This document shows positions 49,801 to 61,159 of a DNA stretch of 64,000 bases, piece after piece. Within the stretch, counting starts at the first letter, position 1; each line of letters starts with the position of its first letter. The stretch covers positions 434,001 to 498,000 of the forward strand of contig VZSF01000964.1 of the NCBI GenBank assembly GCA_013398295.1, in the 5' to 3' direction. Both the position numbers and the translations under genes were made by a program. The notes below the pieces were generated by a model. It did no database searches and had not been told where the DNA came from. It was given only the letters and a program-made list of their open reading frames with translations. The DNA is from Chionis minor (Eukaryota > Chordata > Aves > Charadriiformes > Chionididae).

Positions 49801-51995
49801 CAGAAAGCAAACGGACAGGAGAAAAATCCCATATTCTATCCAGAGGCACTGCTTCTGGCAAAATTGCTGAGCTGCAAGTTCTTTGAATTTGGGAGAACTC
49901 TCTTGAGCTGTCCCTGTGTTCACCCTCCTCAATTCAGGGCTGAGACACTGGCCTCTCCAGGCTTTGGCCAGGCCCGACACCCCATGTCACGCACCTGGGA
50001 CCATATTGCTCTTCAGTGTTTTTTCTTGTACAACCAGTGGTCTCCTTGCTGTTCTGCTCCTCATGGTCCACCTGCTTGTCTTTCCTCAGGATGCTTCCGC
50101 TTCTCAGTGCTTTTTTCCCAGTCCAGACTTCCTCTGCATGTTAGAGATGAGAGAGGGTTATGCTGGGGCACGTTCCCTGTCCTTGGAGGTTGTGGAGTGT
50201 TTTAGAGGAAATTTGTTTTTTCATAGAGAAACAGCACACTGTATAGATGTCAATAGGGCTCTGGCAGCGTTTGAATTGCTTTGATTTGCCTGCCCCTACA
50301 TGTGCCAAAATTTATTTAAAAAGAGGAAAATACTGGTTACTTGGCACAGCTGTCAGGCTATTCTTACCTCTCTGCTGTGCCTTTTGCCTGCCCATTACAT
50401 CTACCTGTTGTCTCTGATTTTCTGTGCTAAGCAAGCTCTTTGAGACACTGTTTTAAACAGCCAGTACCAGGGAATTGAGACCTCAAAGTAACTGCAAATA
50501 TTGCACATAGTAAATAATATTATAGCTATGTAATTATAATGCGATACTAATTCCTTTTAAAAGTGCCTTTGTGTCAACCTGAGAGTGCGCTGTGATTAGA
50601 GCAGTTCATTTTGCAACTGCTGTGTCATCAGGAGCTTTAAAGAAGATGTTTACAATAAAAGGAAATGCAACCATGAAACAAACTGGCAATTATCGTATAT
50701 GCTAATTTTTGCCCTCTATTTACAGTAGACTGGCTGCTGTACTGATCTTAGCATTTGCAAACCATTTGTTTTGGGCTCAATTTTGCCGTATTTGTCCTAA
50801 GTACCCTCAAGTCCATTCATACAAATGACAATATGTGCAACCAAAGCAGAATTACCAGAGTCCTGTGAAAAGAGATGCCGTATATCATATATATTCAAGC
50901 TGGAGCATTGAAAATATGATTGTTTGCAGTACTCTAAGCTTTATCTATCTTTAATTATACTAAGCACTGCACAGTCACAAGGAGGAGGTGGTCTCCATCT
51001 GAAAGAACTCATCGTTGCAGAGAGAAGGAGTTGATGTTACAGAAAAGAGAAAGGAAGCCAGGAGAGTTTGATGATCCAGAGTCACAACACAACGGCTGCC
51101 TTCCTGTTGTGAGGGGCTGGTTACCCAGTTCAGCAGAGATCCCACAGAATTGGACTGACACTAGCGCCTCCCCAGCTCAGCGGCAGAAGAACGGTGGAAG
51201 TCATGTTGCTGGAGCGAGTGCCTGAAGAAAGACTTTACTTCAGTCTCTGCTCCAACTCTGTCAGGGCAAGCTCAGCAATTATGGTCTGGAGCAGGACCTC
51301 TCAGGAGCTATTTTGAGATTTCACCTATTTTCTATATGTAGAATTTCAGCTTTGCCCTCATAAATTCTTGAAGAGGATTTTGGGAACTGGCCTGCTGCAT
51401 TCCTGGGGCAAGAAAGGATGATGGGACCTGTCGAAAAAGGAATTGTTGCCTCCTCAAAAGGGTGGTTGCCATTCAGCAGAGGCTCAGCAAGATAAAACGA
51501 GCCTTAGCAAATCAAAAGATCTGCAGGGAATCTCTGCAAACACAGTCATAAAAATTTGCTGCAATGTGGGGCTTGGAAAACATGCTTGTCTGGTTTATCT
51601 TACTTTTCACCTGACGTTGGCTCTCACAGCAGCTGAGAGGTGGCAAAATTTCCTCTGTCTTGAAAATTAGAATGTGCTTTGCTAGTGACTTGCAATTGAT
51701 CAGATTAGCTAAGTACGTTTAGGGTTTATAATTAAATTTGAAAAACTGTGTTCTTCAGCAAATGATATTGCACCTATAATTATGGAATTTTTTTTCCCCC
51801 AGGGATTTAACTTATGCAAAGTTCAGTTTAAGCAAGAAGTCACCTCTTCATATAAACATAAAATCTGCATGAGTCCAAGAGTGATTGGACATATTTCTGG
51901 GAATAAACCCTGGGAGACAACTTCATTGCCTCAGATAGATTTAGAACAGATTTCACTGATTTACTTTGATCTAACACAGAAATATAATGTTTATT
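49801..51995. other. TEAD1 intron, no gene recognised
   Basis: Non-coding intron. A GGGCTCAATTTTGCC word at 50773 is similar to the left arm of the foldback repeat at 30223 and may be a remnant of the same family. Nothing else was recognised. Confidence 0.5.
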
Positions 51996-53279
51996 ATAGA
52001 ATCATAGAATCATAGAATGGTTAGAGTTGGAAGGGACCTTAAAGATCATCAAGTTCCAACCCCCCTGCCATGGGCAGGGACGCCTCTGACTACAGCAGGT
52101 TGCTCAAAGCCCCATCCAGCCTGGCCTTAAACACTTCCAGGGATGGGGCCTCCACAACTTCCCTGGGTAACATGTTCCAGTGCCTCATCACCCTCACAGT
52201 AAAGAACTTCTTTCTAATATCTAATCTAAATCTCCCCTCTTCCAATTTAAAACCATTACCCCTTGTCCTATCACTAGACTTCCTGACNNNNNNNNNNNNN
52301 NNNNNNNNNNNNNNNNNNNNNNNNNNNNNNNNNNNNNNNNNNNNNNNNNNNNNNNNNNNNNNNNNNNNNNNNNNNNNNNNNNNNNNNNNNNNNNNNNNNN
52401 NNNNNNNNNNNNNNNNNNNNNNNNNNNNNNNNNNNNNNNNNNNNNNNNNNNNNNNNNNNNNNNNNNNNNNNNNNNNNNNNNNNNNNNNNNNNNNNNNNNN
52501 NNNNNNNNNNNNNNNNNNNNNNNNNNNNNNNNNNNNNNNNNNNNNNNNNNNNNNNNNNNNNNNNNNNNNNNNNNNNNNNNNNNNNNNNNNNNNNNNNNNN
52601 NNNNNNNNNNNNNNNNNNNNNNNNNNNNNNNNNNNNNNNNNNNNNNNNNNNNNNNNNNNNNNNNNNNNNNNNNNNNNNNNNNNNNNNNNNNNNNNNNNNN
52701 NNNNNNNNNNNNNNNNNNNNNNNNNNNNNNNNNNNNNNNNNNNNNNNNNNNNNNNNNNNNNNNNNNNNNNNNNNNNNNNNNNNNNNNNNNNNNNNNNNNN
52801 NNNNNNNGTCATGCATGTCAAATGCTTTGCTTAAGTCCAGGTAGATGACGTCCGTTGCTCTGCCTTTGTCCACCAAGTTCATGGCAGTATCGTAGAAGGC
52901 CATCAGGTTTGTCAAGCAGGATTTGCCCTTGGTGAAGCCATGTTGGCTGTCTCCAATCACCTCCTTATTTTCCATGTGCCTTAGCAGAGATTCCAGGAGG
53001 ATCTGCTCCATGATCTTGCCAGGCACAGAGGTGAGACTGACTGGCCTATAGTTTCCTGGGTCCTCTTTTTTTCCTTTCTTGAATATCGGGGTTATGTTCC
53101 CCTTTTTCCAATCCACAGGAATTTCACCAGACTGCCACGATTTCTCAAATATGATGGAAAGTGGCTTCGCAACTTGGTCCGCCAGCTCCTTCAGGACCCG
53201 GGGATGAATTTCATCAGGTCCCATGGACTTGTGCACTTTCAGGTTGTTCAGGTGGTCTCGAACCTGATCTCCTACTGAA
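51996..53279 (-). mobile_element. CR1 LINE with reverse-transcriptase domain, interrupted by a 520-base gap
   Basis: The 3' end at left carries ATAGAATCATAGAATCATAG, the CR1 3' repeat. On the minus strand, 53236-52808 encodes the N-terminal part of the reverse transcriptase: [51 protein letters not shown] and [12 protein letters not shown]. After the unknown bases, 52287-52090 encodes the C-terminal end ([20 protein letters not shown]…) with a stop. The catalytic (F/Y)ADD box would fall inside the gap. No stop is seen in the visible parts, so this is the youngest-looking copy here. It is 5'-truncated at about 53279 and antisense to TEAD1. Confidence 0.95.
52288..52807. other. Assembly gap of 520 unknown bases
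   Basis: A run of n inside the CR1 element. The gap probably reflects collapse of a repeat; its stated length may be only an estimate. Confidence 0.98.
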
Positions 53280-53316
53280 TGCTAAGTTCAGTAGGAACTG
53301 ATTTTCTCCTACTGAA
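53270..53316. repeat. Triple 10-bp repeat at the CR1 5' junction
   Basis: TCCTACTGAA occurs at 53270-53279 and 53307-53316, and its exact reverse complement TTCAGTAGGA at 53287-53296. The first copy overlaps the truncated 5' end of the CR1 element. Confidence 0.75.
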
Positions 53317-56300
53317 TCCTACTTATGCTAAGCCTAAACCATGCAGGCTGTACACATCTGTCTTACAGAACATCATCAACCGGATGCAGCAGTTCAACAT
53401 CTTCATCAACATCATGGAACAATTTGCAACACATTTCTTTCAATCTGACATTGCCTTGTGAATAAAACAAGTATTAACCAGCATTTACATACTGAGTGCC
53501 CTTGGTCAGCATAGCTGCTTGAACAAAACTATGCATGGTTCAGAAGCTGTTATGCAGGAGCATGAGTAACTTCTCAAGCAATTTCAAAACGGCAGAGGTC
53601 TCATTTTCTTTCTTTAAGCAGAGTTTAGGATGCACTAGGTTTCATTTTGACCTTGTTTGCTACATTTAAATTGTAAATAATGAGATATATTTTTATGACT
53701 ATTCTTATTACAGGTATGACATAAAGTTGATTGCAAAAGGATTGCGCTTAGTTTTGTATTGTTATTTAGTTGCAATGATTTTCCCGGTTCTGGTGTCTGT
53801 TCTGGAGTGATGATCGGTCAGGATTATCGTCGCCCTCCATTTTGGCTAACACCAGCACCACATCCAAGCAAAACATTAACAGGTCACGGTAAAATACTGT
53901 TCTCTACTTCACAGCACTACGGGAGAGAAATTCTTGTTGAAGAATGAATGTACAGAGTTGTGATTCTGCTTTTTAAAGCATGTAATTCTGCAAAGAAAAT
54001 ATATATACTTTTTTATTTGAGTAAATTTTTTACCTGGCAGAAATATACTGGTGATGATGGAAAGAATAATTATAATAATAAATAAAATATTATATACTAG
54101 AAATAGGAGGTAGTAGGAGAAATACTACATTATGTGTAGCAACAGATTTACTAGATTATGCATAGCAACAGAATTGAGAATCTTGCCTTTATTTTCTTTG
54201 TAAATGTTCTTTTGGGTGTTAATGTGGAGACCTATGCAAATGCTGGTTACTGTGATGAGGGGAGCTGCTCACCTGAGGGGTAAGGGGTGATCACCTCGTC
54301 CCCTCGTTAAGGGGCAATTGAGGGCAGGTGTGCCACCTTCCAGCCTTGGAGAGAAACCCCGCTTCCTGCCTTTTCTGTCCCCTAGACTCATTATTCTATA
54401 AACGCCCTACTGAGATGTTGCAGCAAGATGAAGATGGAGTGTGGTGATCAGAGGAGCTGAAAAGAAATCGGTCTGTAATGCTGGTTTACCAGGAAGGGAA
54501 AGTCGTGATGGGTGCTCTGAGTCATAACATAGGGGGATGGGAGAACAGTCAGACCTTCAGGTACGTTAAAGAGCAGTGAATGCTAAAGACAGTTGAGGAC
54601 AAGAGCATTAATAGCAGATCAGATTCAAGTTCTTGTATTGAGTGTATGGCTGATTGTATGGGTCATTATCTTTCATTAGTGTAGGGCCTGGGGCTAGAGC
54701 AAGGAGGTAAGGAAAGGAAAAACACAGCGTCACTTTTTTGTGAGCAAACTCTCGGTAAGTCCTTTTGAATTCATTGAGCTTAAACCAGTGTGAAATCAGA
54801 CGGAACGTGTAAATATTTCCTTCTGTGATGTGATTCTCCAACCCTGCCTTTATTCCAGAAAGAATGGGTCTGAATTTAATCGTGTGCAAGAATTAGACTG
54901 AATTGAATCGTGGCATTGCTGGCGACTTCAGGAGAAGTCCCTTATTTGTGGGGCAGAGACAACTGAGACCGTAAGGTGAAATCCTGTCTTGAAGTCTATG
55001 GGGATGCCTGGCTAGATACTGCTTCTTGTTGGTTTTGTTAGAAATCAGAGGGCATGAGGCTCATGGGCTCACGAGTTTGTTGTTATCTTTCAGACTTGGT
55101 CAATTTATCTAGCCAAGACCTGGAAATTAATGTCTAGCTTGACCAAGATTGACCTGGTAGAGAACTGCTGGCTCCCCAGTAACTTGCTTTTGTGGGGATT
55201 GTAAGCTATGTGTCTGAAATCTGTGGAATCTGATAAATACTTGAGAGCTAATTCTCCTCACGCAGACCCCAGTTTTGTATCACTTTGCCTTTGTTGCCTA
55301 CTTCGGTGAATTTACTCCATATTTAAACCAGAAGAACTGATGTAAGAAGCTCAATGACTGTGTGGAAACGTGCTTAGAATTATTTTCCTGATGTATGTTT
55401 TTTCCTAGATTTTCAGAATTTTCAATACATTTTTTCATAAGGAAAATAAGTATATATTCCAAGGTGGGGTTTTTTTTTCCATATTAGCATTTCTGGAGAA
55501 AAAAATAACATTTCAAAGACATCATGAGCATTGTGATTTTAGATTTCTTTAATGTCCAGCTTTATATAGCTCATTCCTAATTAATGGCAAGTTCTGTTAC
55601 TTTTGAGATCCAAGAGCAGTGTCTGAATCCAGAGTTTGCAGAATGGGCCCTGACATAAAATTTCTTCCTTTCATCATTAGTGGAATTGATTGATGCCTTT
55701 GCTTAGCAGAAAGGTTGCCACATGACTACAAAGATCGCATGTTCCTTGTTCTGTTTGAAATGTATCTCATCCTATTTTGCTTTTAAGCATAGACTTCAGA
55801 TGAATTGAAATGGTAGAGCCCTTAGATTTGTCACCTTGGGCCGAGTACAGCAGAGGCATTCTCCGTAGCTTTTTGTGGCAAACAACCCTCCCCTGGCACT
55901 GCTGGAAACTTTTATATAGATCCAGCATCAGAGTTTCCCTCCAGCCTGGTGAGTTACATCTACTGGGTCAGAACCAGAAAGTCTGTGAAATATATCATGC
56001 AGTAGAAGAAATCAAATGGAGGTACTGAGTGATATATCCATGTCACTCTGAAAAGGTTGACTTTATTTTCTCCGATTTCTGGCTGACTGTGGAAACCCCA
56101 GCTCAAAGGTTGTTGCAGAGGAAGTTAAAGAATATAATTTCTAGATGGTAGTGGTGGGGGGACAGAAGCAAAAAAAAAAAGTTGCTTTGTGAAGATGAAA
56201 ATCTGTTGCTGTGTGCAGGGAGAGGAGGTGTTCTGGCAGGTGTGCGAGCTGGTGGTGGAGGATGGACCAGCCCCCTTCTCTGCTCTCTCGGTAACTCCAT

Positions 56301-59300
56301 AGATGGTAGAGAAAAATGTTAACAATAGCTGAGCTTAAAGCCGGTTTGCTATTCTGCTGCCAATATATCCTACTGTTGGACACACAAGTACTGAAATTAT
56401 GCATTCTTGGTCCCGTGGCGTCTGGCTGGAACAATTGCGGCGCTTGTTCTGTGATCAGCGTGCTGTTAGACAGCGGAGTCTTTTAACGCAGTCAGCTGAG
56501 CCGTATGTCCGCGCTGTTCTTTAGGCACTTTATTTTATAGTTGCGCATACAGAAGACGATTGAATCAATTAGCTCCTTGTCTTGCAAACAGGGCACAGCT
56601 TTCCAGAAGAGCTGCAAGGGTGTGTCTGCCAGCGAGACAAGCTGGAGATTTCTCTTGAGCAGTGCGTGGGCTGGTTTCAAGTTACTCCATATTTTATTGT
56701 CTCCTATTTGCTGAACCTTGGTTTCAAATGATTGCGCTCCTTCGCTGCGCTGCTTAAAGGTGTAGCTTCTTCGAGCTCCCCCAGTCCAAACACAAGGAAG
56801 TACGTGTACGCTCTAGCCTCCATTGAGCCAACTAATGGTTTTCACCTGGGGGTGTGAACAGGGAGCCAAAACCACGCCTCCTTACTGATACACAGCGCAT
56901 AGATAGAGGGGTTAGGCAAGAAAAAAAAATCTATTGGCTGTGTATCTTGGGTTAAAGGGCTTATCTTCCATGCATTATTCTTCAAAGAATAGCTATATCA
57001 TTACTATAATGAGTTCTTTCTCTTATTTTTTTGTAATTAATAGGGGCCAATTTAGTAAGAAGTACTGCCATGTTTTGCATTCCCATGGTTTTTATCATAC
57101 TTGTCTTACACTGATAGTGTATCTGTGTACTTTGGACTCGATGCTTTGTGGTGTGGAGCAGCCCCCGTATTGTGTTAAATGTGCATAGAGAAAAAGGTCT
57201 TCTTGACAAACGTATTGTGCAAATCAGACAAAGCTGCGACAAGTTAGACATTGATAATAGATTAGCTGGGCCAGCCCTGAAATAGGGAAATCTGCCTGGA
57301 TGATTTTTTTTTTAAAAATCTTGTCTTCCCATGAAAAGGCTGAGAAAGAAGAAATATCTCCTACTTCATCTGCAGCATCTAATGTAAAGCTTTAAAAGGG
57401 TTTGCAGTTTCTTGACGTTCAAGTGCTCTTTTATTTTGGCCTGTATCAGTGAAGGCTGCAGCTATTATTTAAAAAACAGCAGCTATAGAGGTGTTGCTAA
57501 TAACTTTGTGTAGCAGTGAATTCACAGGTTGACCATATGCTGGGCGAGAGATCATTTCCGTGCTCTGGTGCTGAGTACTCTGAGATCCTTTGGATGAAAG
57601 GCACTCCAGCCAGATGAATTCTGATTTTGTAATTATTGTTATCTTCACAATTAAAGAATAGCCAACAAAGAACATGAAAACCAATATTTCTATCCCTGGC
57701 AATTGTGAAAGAGGAGCTTTGCCTACCTTTTCGCTTGTCTGTGCCCATGTGTTGAAGTCCAGACACTGAAGACAATACAAAGAATTCCTATACCAGCCAA
57801 ACGTATAGAGAAAGATATTCGTGTTTGAAGCTTAGGTGCTTTCTTTACTCATATGTGTTTCAAAACTGTGTTTTGTTGTGTTTTCTCTTTTTTAATTAAC
57901 CATCAGGGGTTTCTTTTTGTTTTCCTAATAAAAATTGTTTAGTCTTATAACATGAAAAATGTTCACGGTTTTGATCCGTTTGAAATAACGGACTTAAAGA
58001 GTTAGGTTCTTTAAGAGTCAGCATCATCTGTTTTTTCCCAGGTACAATAAAGTTACTTGCCTGTTTTCTGCTTCCAAATCCCAGAGACTGGGCTGTGCCC
58101 TGTCTAAGGTATCATTTTAAAGGTATGTTTCCCTAACTTTAAGTGTATTATCTGAACCTCATTTGATTGTCAGGGTAGCTGGAGACTTCTCTTTATAAAA
58201 CAATAGTAAGATGTAAGGGTGCATTTGACACCTTTGTGTTAAAACTTAAGAATATGATGCCAACTCTTTAAGTTCTGCTATAGGCATCTTTTAACCCAGC
58301 AGCGGTAAATGAAATCAGTTTGTAAGGTTACTTTTTTTCTTTCTTGTTGAATTGGTAAAGAATCACTTAATGTTCTGAAGGTTCTTCCATATGAGTCAGA
58401 ATAAATGTGAAGTTGTTGTACCAAAGATGTCGGCTGCATTCCTGGTGAGACTTTCCTAAAGCGATCAAGGTTTCTTCTGCTTCTTGCACTAATCATTAAT
58501 AACTATGCTGCTGTCACAGCTCAAAAACTTTCCTATTGACACTTCAATCATTTTTAAAGATCTTGAATGGTCGGCGTGTATTAAAGTAACCTTTTGCACT
58601 CTATTAAAATTTAAGAACTGCTAGATTTTTAGTGAATGCCCAAGCAACTGGATCATGAAAGCATTACCTTGTGCCAAGGGCATGATGCAGAGCACTGATT
58701 CCTTTTTAACAAATAATAAGAAGTTTGACTTTTCATTTACACATTCTGCCAATTGCTAACAAGTTTCCATCTTGTTCAAACACTGGATTGATCCTAAGAA
58801 ATTGAAAATATTGATTTAACCCTCTGCCTGATTTGTGCTGTGGGCACCTGCTAGTACAGTCTTAGCACATTACAATTGCTTGGCTGTAATTCCTCAGGGG
58901 ACCACTAATAACTACCACATTTGTCTTTTCATCTTCTGAAATTATGCTAGCAGTTGTCCAAGTCAATTGTGATTCATTTGATACTGCTCTCCTTCAAGAC
59001 ATATTGCAACCAAATAGACTTGCTCACCAGTAATATATCTGATGACATAGTTAGTTCTAGTTAATTGACAGAATGATTCAGGCTTTTATGGATGGCATTA
59101 ATTGGTCCCTGGTGTCCATGCAATAATTGACCAGACAGTGTAGGCTACATTAGCTTCTCATCCAGTCAGCACCGTGGTAAGATGAGGTAAATGTGGTACA
59201 AATGATAAAATGGCTATATTTTAAATCAAGTATTTATAAACTATAGAAGGGGGAGATTGTGGCATCAAGAGGGTCTGAATAATGGGAATACATAAATGTC

Positions 59301-59854
59301 CACATTCAAGGGTTGTGTTTTCTTTTTTTTATCCCCACCCAATTAACACATGTGGTAAGTCACATTTAGATGCCTTAATGGACTCTGTTTGAATGGTGGT
59401 TTAATGTGTAAAGCAAAGTAGATGGAAGGGCTGCTCATGATGTTTCAGCTTGTGTGTGTTTATATGGTGCAATTTTAAGCCTAGTGTTAAGCATTAGAAG
59501 GAAGTTGAAGGTGGGACAGCCTCTTGCTTTTACAGTGGGTCCTTATTTTTTTTTTTCTTTTTCCCCTCAAAGAGAAGGAGATGGCTTGTGGAAGTATTTT
59601 GACATATTCCGAGTGTATAAGAAATGCAGAGTCTATGCTTGAATAAAAGGTGTAATTTGTTAGAAAAAGTGAGGTAAACAAGAAAAGTGTTGGTAATACA
59701 ATATTAACTTGCTGCAGCCATTCTTGAAGAGGATTTTTCACCTCCTGCTTTTCTTACTCTCTGTTTTGTGTAGGAAAACCAGAAAGGTAAATAAGGAGTG
59801 CCTTCTGGGTGTGACTATTAAACTCTCGGGTTTAGAGGAATGTGACTGAAAAGA
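53317..59854. other. TEAD1 intron, no gene recognised
   Basis: Non-coding intron. It includes a short frame at 53279-53461 ending in TGAATAAA, a 26-bp tandem repeat at 54124-54175, an A10 run near 56171, and a decayed repeat-like stretch at about 57565-57650 ('gagatcctttggatgaaagg' followed by CACTCCAG), which resembles the tail of an old SINE/LINE. Confidence 0.5.
54124..54175 (+). repeat. 26-bp imperfect tandem repeat, two copies
   Basis: ACTACATTATGTGTAGCAAC (start of copy 1, 54124) and ACTAGATTATGCATAGCAAC (start of copy 2, 54150) are followed by AGATTT and AGAATT respectively. Confidence 0.75.
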
Positions 59855-59955
59855 GTCACAGAATCATAGAATATCTTAAGTTGGAAGGGACCCATAAAGA
59901 TTATTGCGTCCAACTCCCAGGTCCTTTCAGGACTACCTAAAACTAAACCATATGA
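59855..59955 (-). mobile_element. CR1 LINE, 3'-end fragment
   Basis: 'gtcacagaatcatagaatat', then 'cttaagttggaagggaccca', then 'gcgtccaactcccaggtcct'. This is the 3' end of a CR1, read on the minus strand, very short and non-coding. Confidence 0.88.
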
Positions 59956-60418
59956 GTCAAAGTAAATAACAGTACCAATGCCATAGAGTTTTTGAGTTTG
60001 AGCTGGTTCAGTTTGTGTTGCAGGCCTATCACACGGTTTATGGTGTGCCTATCACTTGGGGCTCATCTACAGGTGTAGATTTTTAGGTCATACAGGAAGA
60101 AAACATTAAATATACATCCATTGGAAAAAACCAACAAAAAAAGAATTGGTGGAAGGTTCCTCCTCTCAGTATATTTTCTAGTGCATTGCTCAGTTTAGTT
60201 TTTAGTGCCTCAATATGGGACATTCTTTGGAGCTTGTTTTAAATCTGGAAAGTATTTTCTCACTTAATATTTAAACTTTGCTTTGTTCAGATCATCCCTC
60301 TGTGTATATTTTCACACACGTAAAAAAAAAAAAAAAACCAACAACCAAATCAACAACTCTTTCTGCTTCTCTTCTGTCTTTGTGCAATTCCGCTGTATTC
60401 CTTTGCCTCAAACTGCAG

Positions 60419-60673
60419 CGCTCTTGTCTGTGCCCATGAAGCAGGTCCTGCCCCCCAGGCTGCTCCCCCCACCTCCCGTTATCAGCCCCTTTCGCTCCCA
60501 GCCGCGGTGGGTACGTCCTGCTGCACGCTCTCCCCGTGAGTGCAATGTCGTGCTGGAGCTGGCCCACAAACCTCTCTGCATATCACACTCCCAGTCCTCT
60601 AGATTACAGCCTTCTGAAGCACGCAAGAAGGACTTTTACTGTGATTTGTGGGAAATGAGTATGTCAATAGCAG
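60419..60673 (+). other. Candidate cassette exon, phase-matched to TEAD1
   Basis: A strong pyrimidine tract (TTCTGCTTCTCTTCTGTCTT … CTTTGCCTC) leads to an acceptor CTGCAG ending at 60418, and a perfect donor CAG|GTAAGT follows at 60674. The segment is 255 bp, open throughout in the frame set by the phase 1 end of the TEAD1 exon, and ends in phase 1 again. If included it would add 85 residues (with a proline-rich LLPPPPVISP) inside the TEA domain, which would probably disrupt DNA binding. Known TEAD1 proteins have no such insert, so it is more likely a cryptic exon or chance. It is listed for its splice signals, not as an established exon. Confidence 0.2.
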
Positions 60674-61133
60674 GTAAGTTGAGCGGCTTTGGGAATAGTC
60701 TCTAGCTATAATACAGAGATTGCTGTATTAATAGAGAATGCCAGCCATCATCAGCTTTGATCGCTTTAGTCACTTGTTACACCCCTTTTCACTACCCTAT
60801 CCCTTTTGCTTAAATCTTTCTAAATTGCAAAGTTGTCACAACATAGATCATGCATTCCTTCAGCGTCTAGCTCTTAGAGGGTACTGCCAAGAACAAACAA
60901 TAAAAACAGTTGTTGCCCTGCTTTAATTTTTATGAATTGTTGAATGTCCTGAGCTCCCACTGATTTCAGTCTGCTAGTGGGAATTGAGGGCATTCAGAGA
61001 TTGCTGGGAGACTCGGTCTTTACACCATGTACATGCTGATTGCAATGTCTCCACTTCGTTGTAACTTCTTCACAAATCAATCTTTCCAATCTACTAGTAA
61101 TTTACTGCTCTTCCAGATGCCTTCAGCATGCTG

Positions 61134-61159
61134 TTTTTTTTTTGTTTTTTTTTTTTTTT
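61134..61159. repeat. T10-G-T15 tract
   Basis: A T-rich run interrupted by one G (at 61144). Confidence 0.85.

Noticed and set aside
52070..52834. 254-codon + strand frame
   Set aside because: Most of it is the run of unknown bases; the visible parts are the antisense of a CR1 element.
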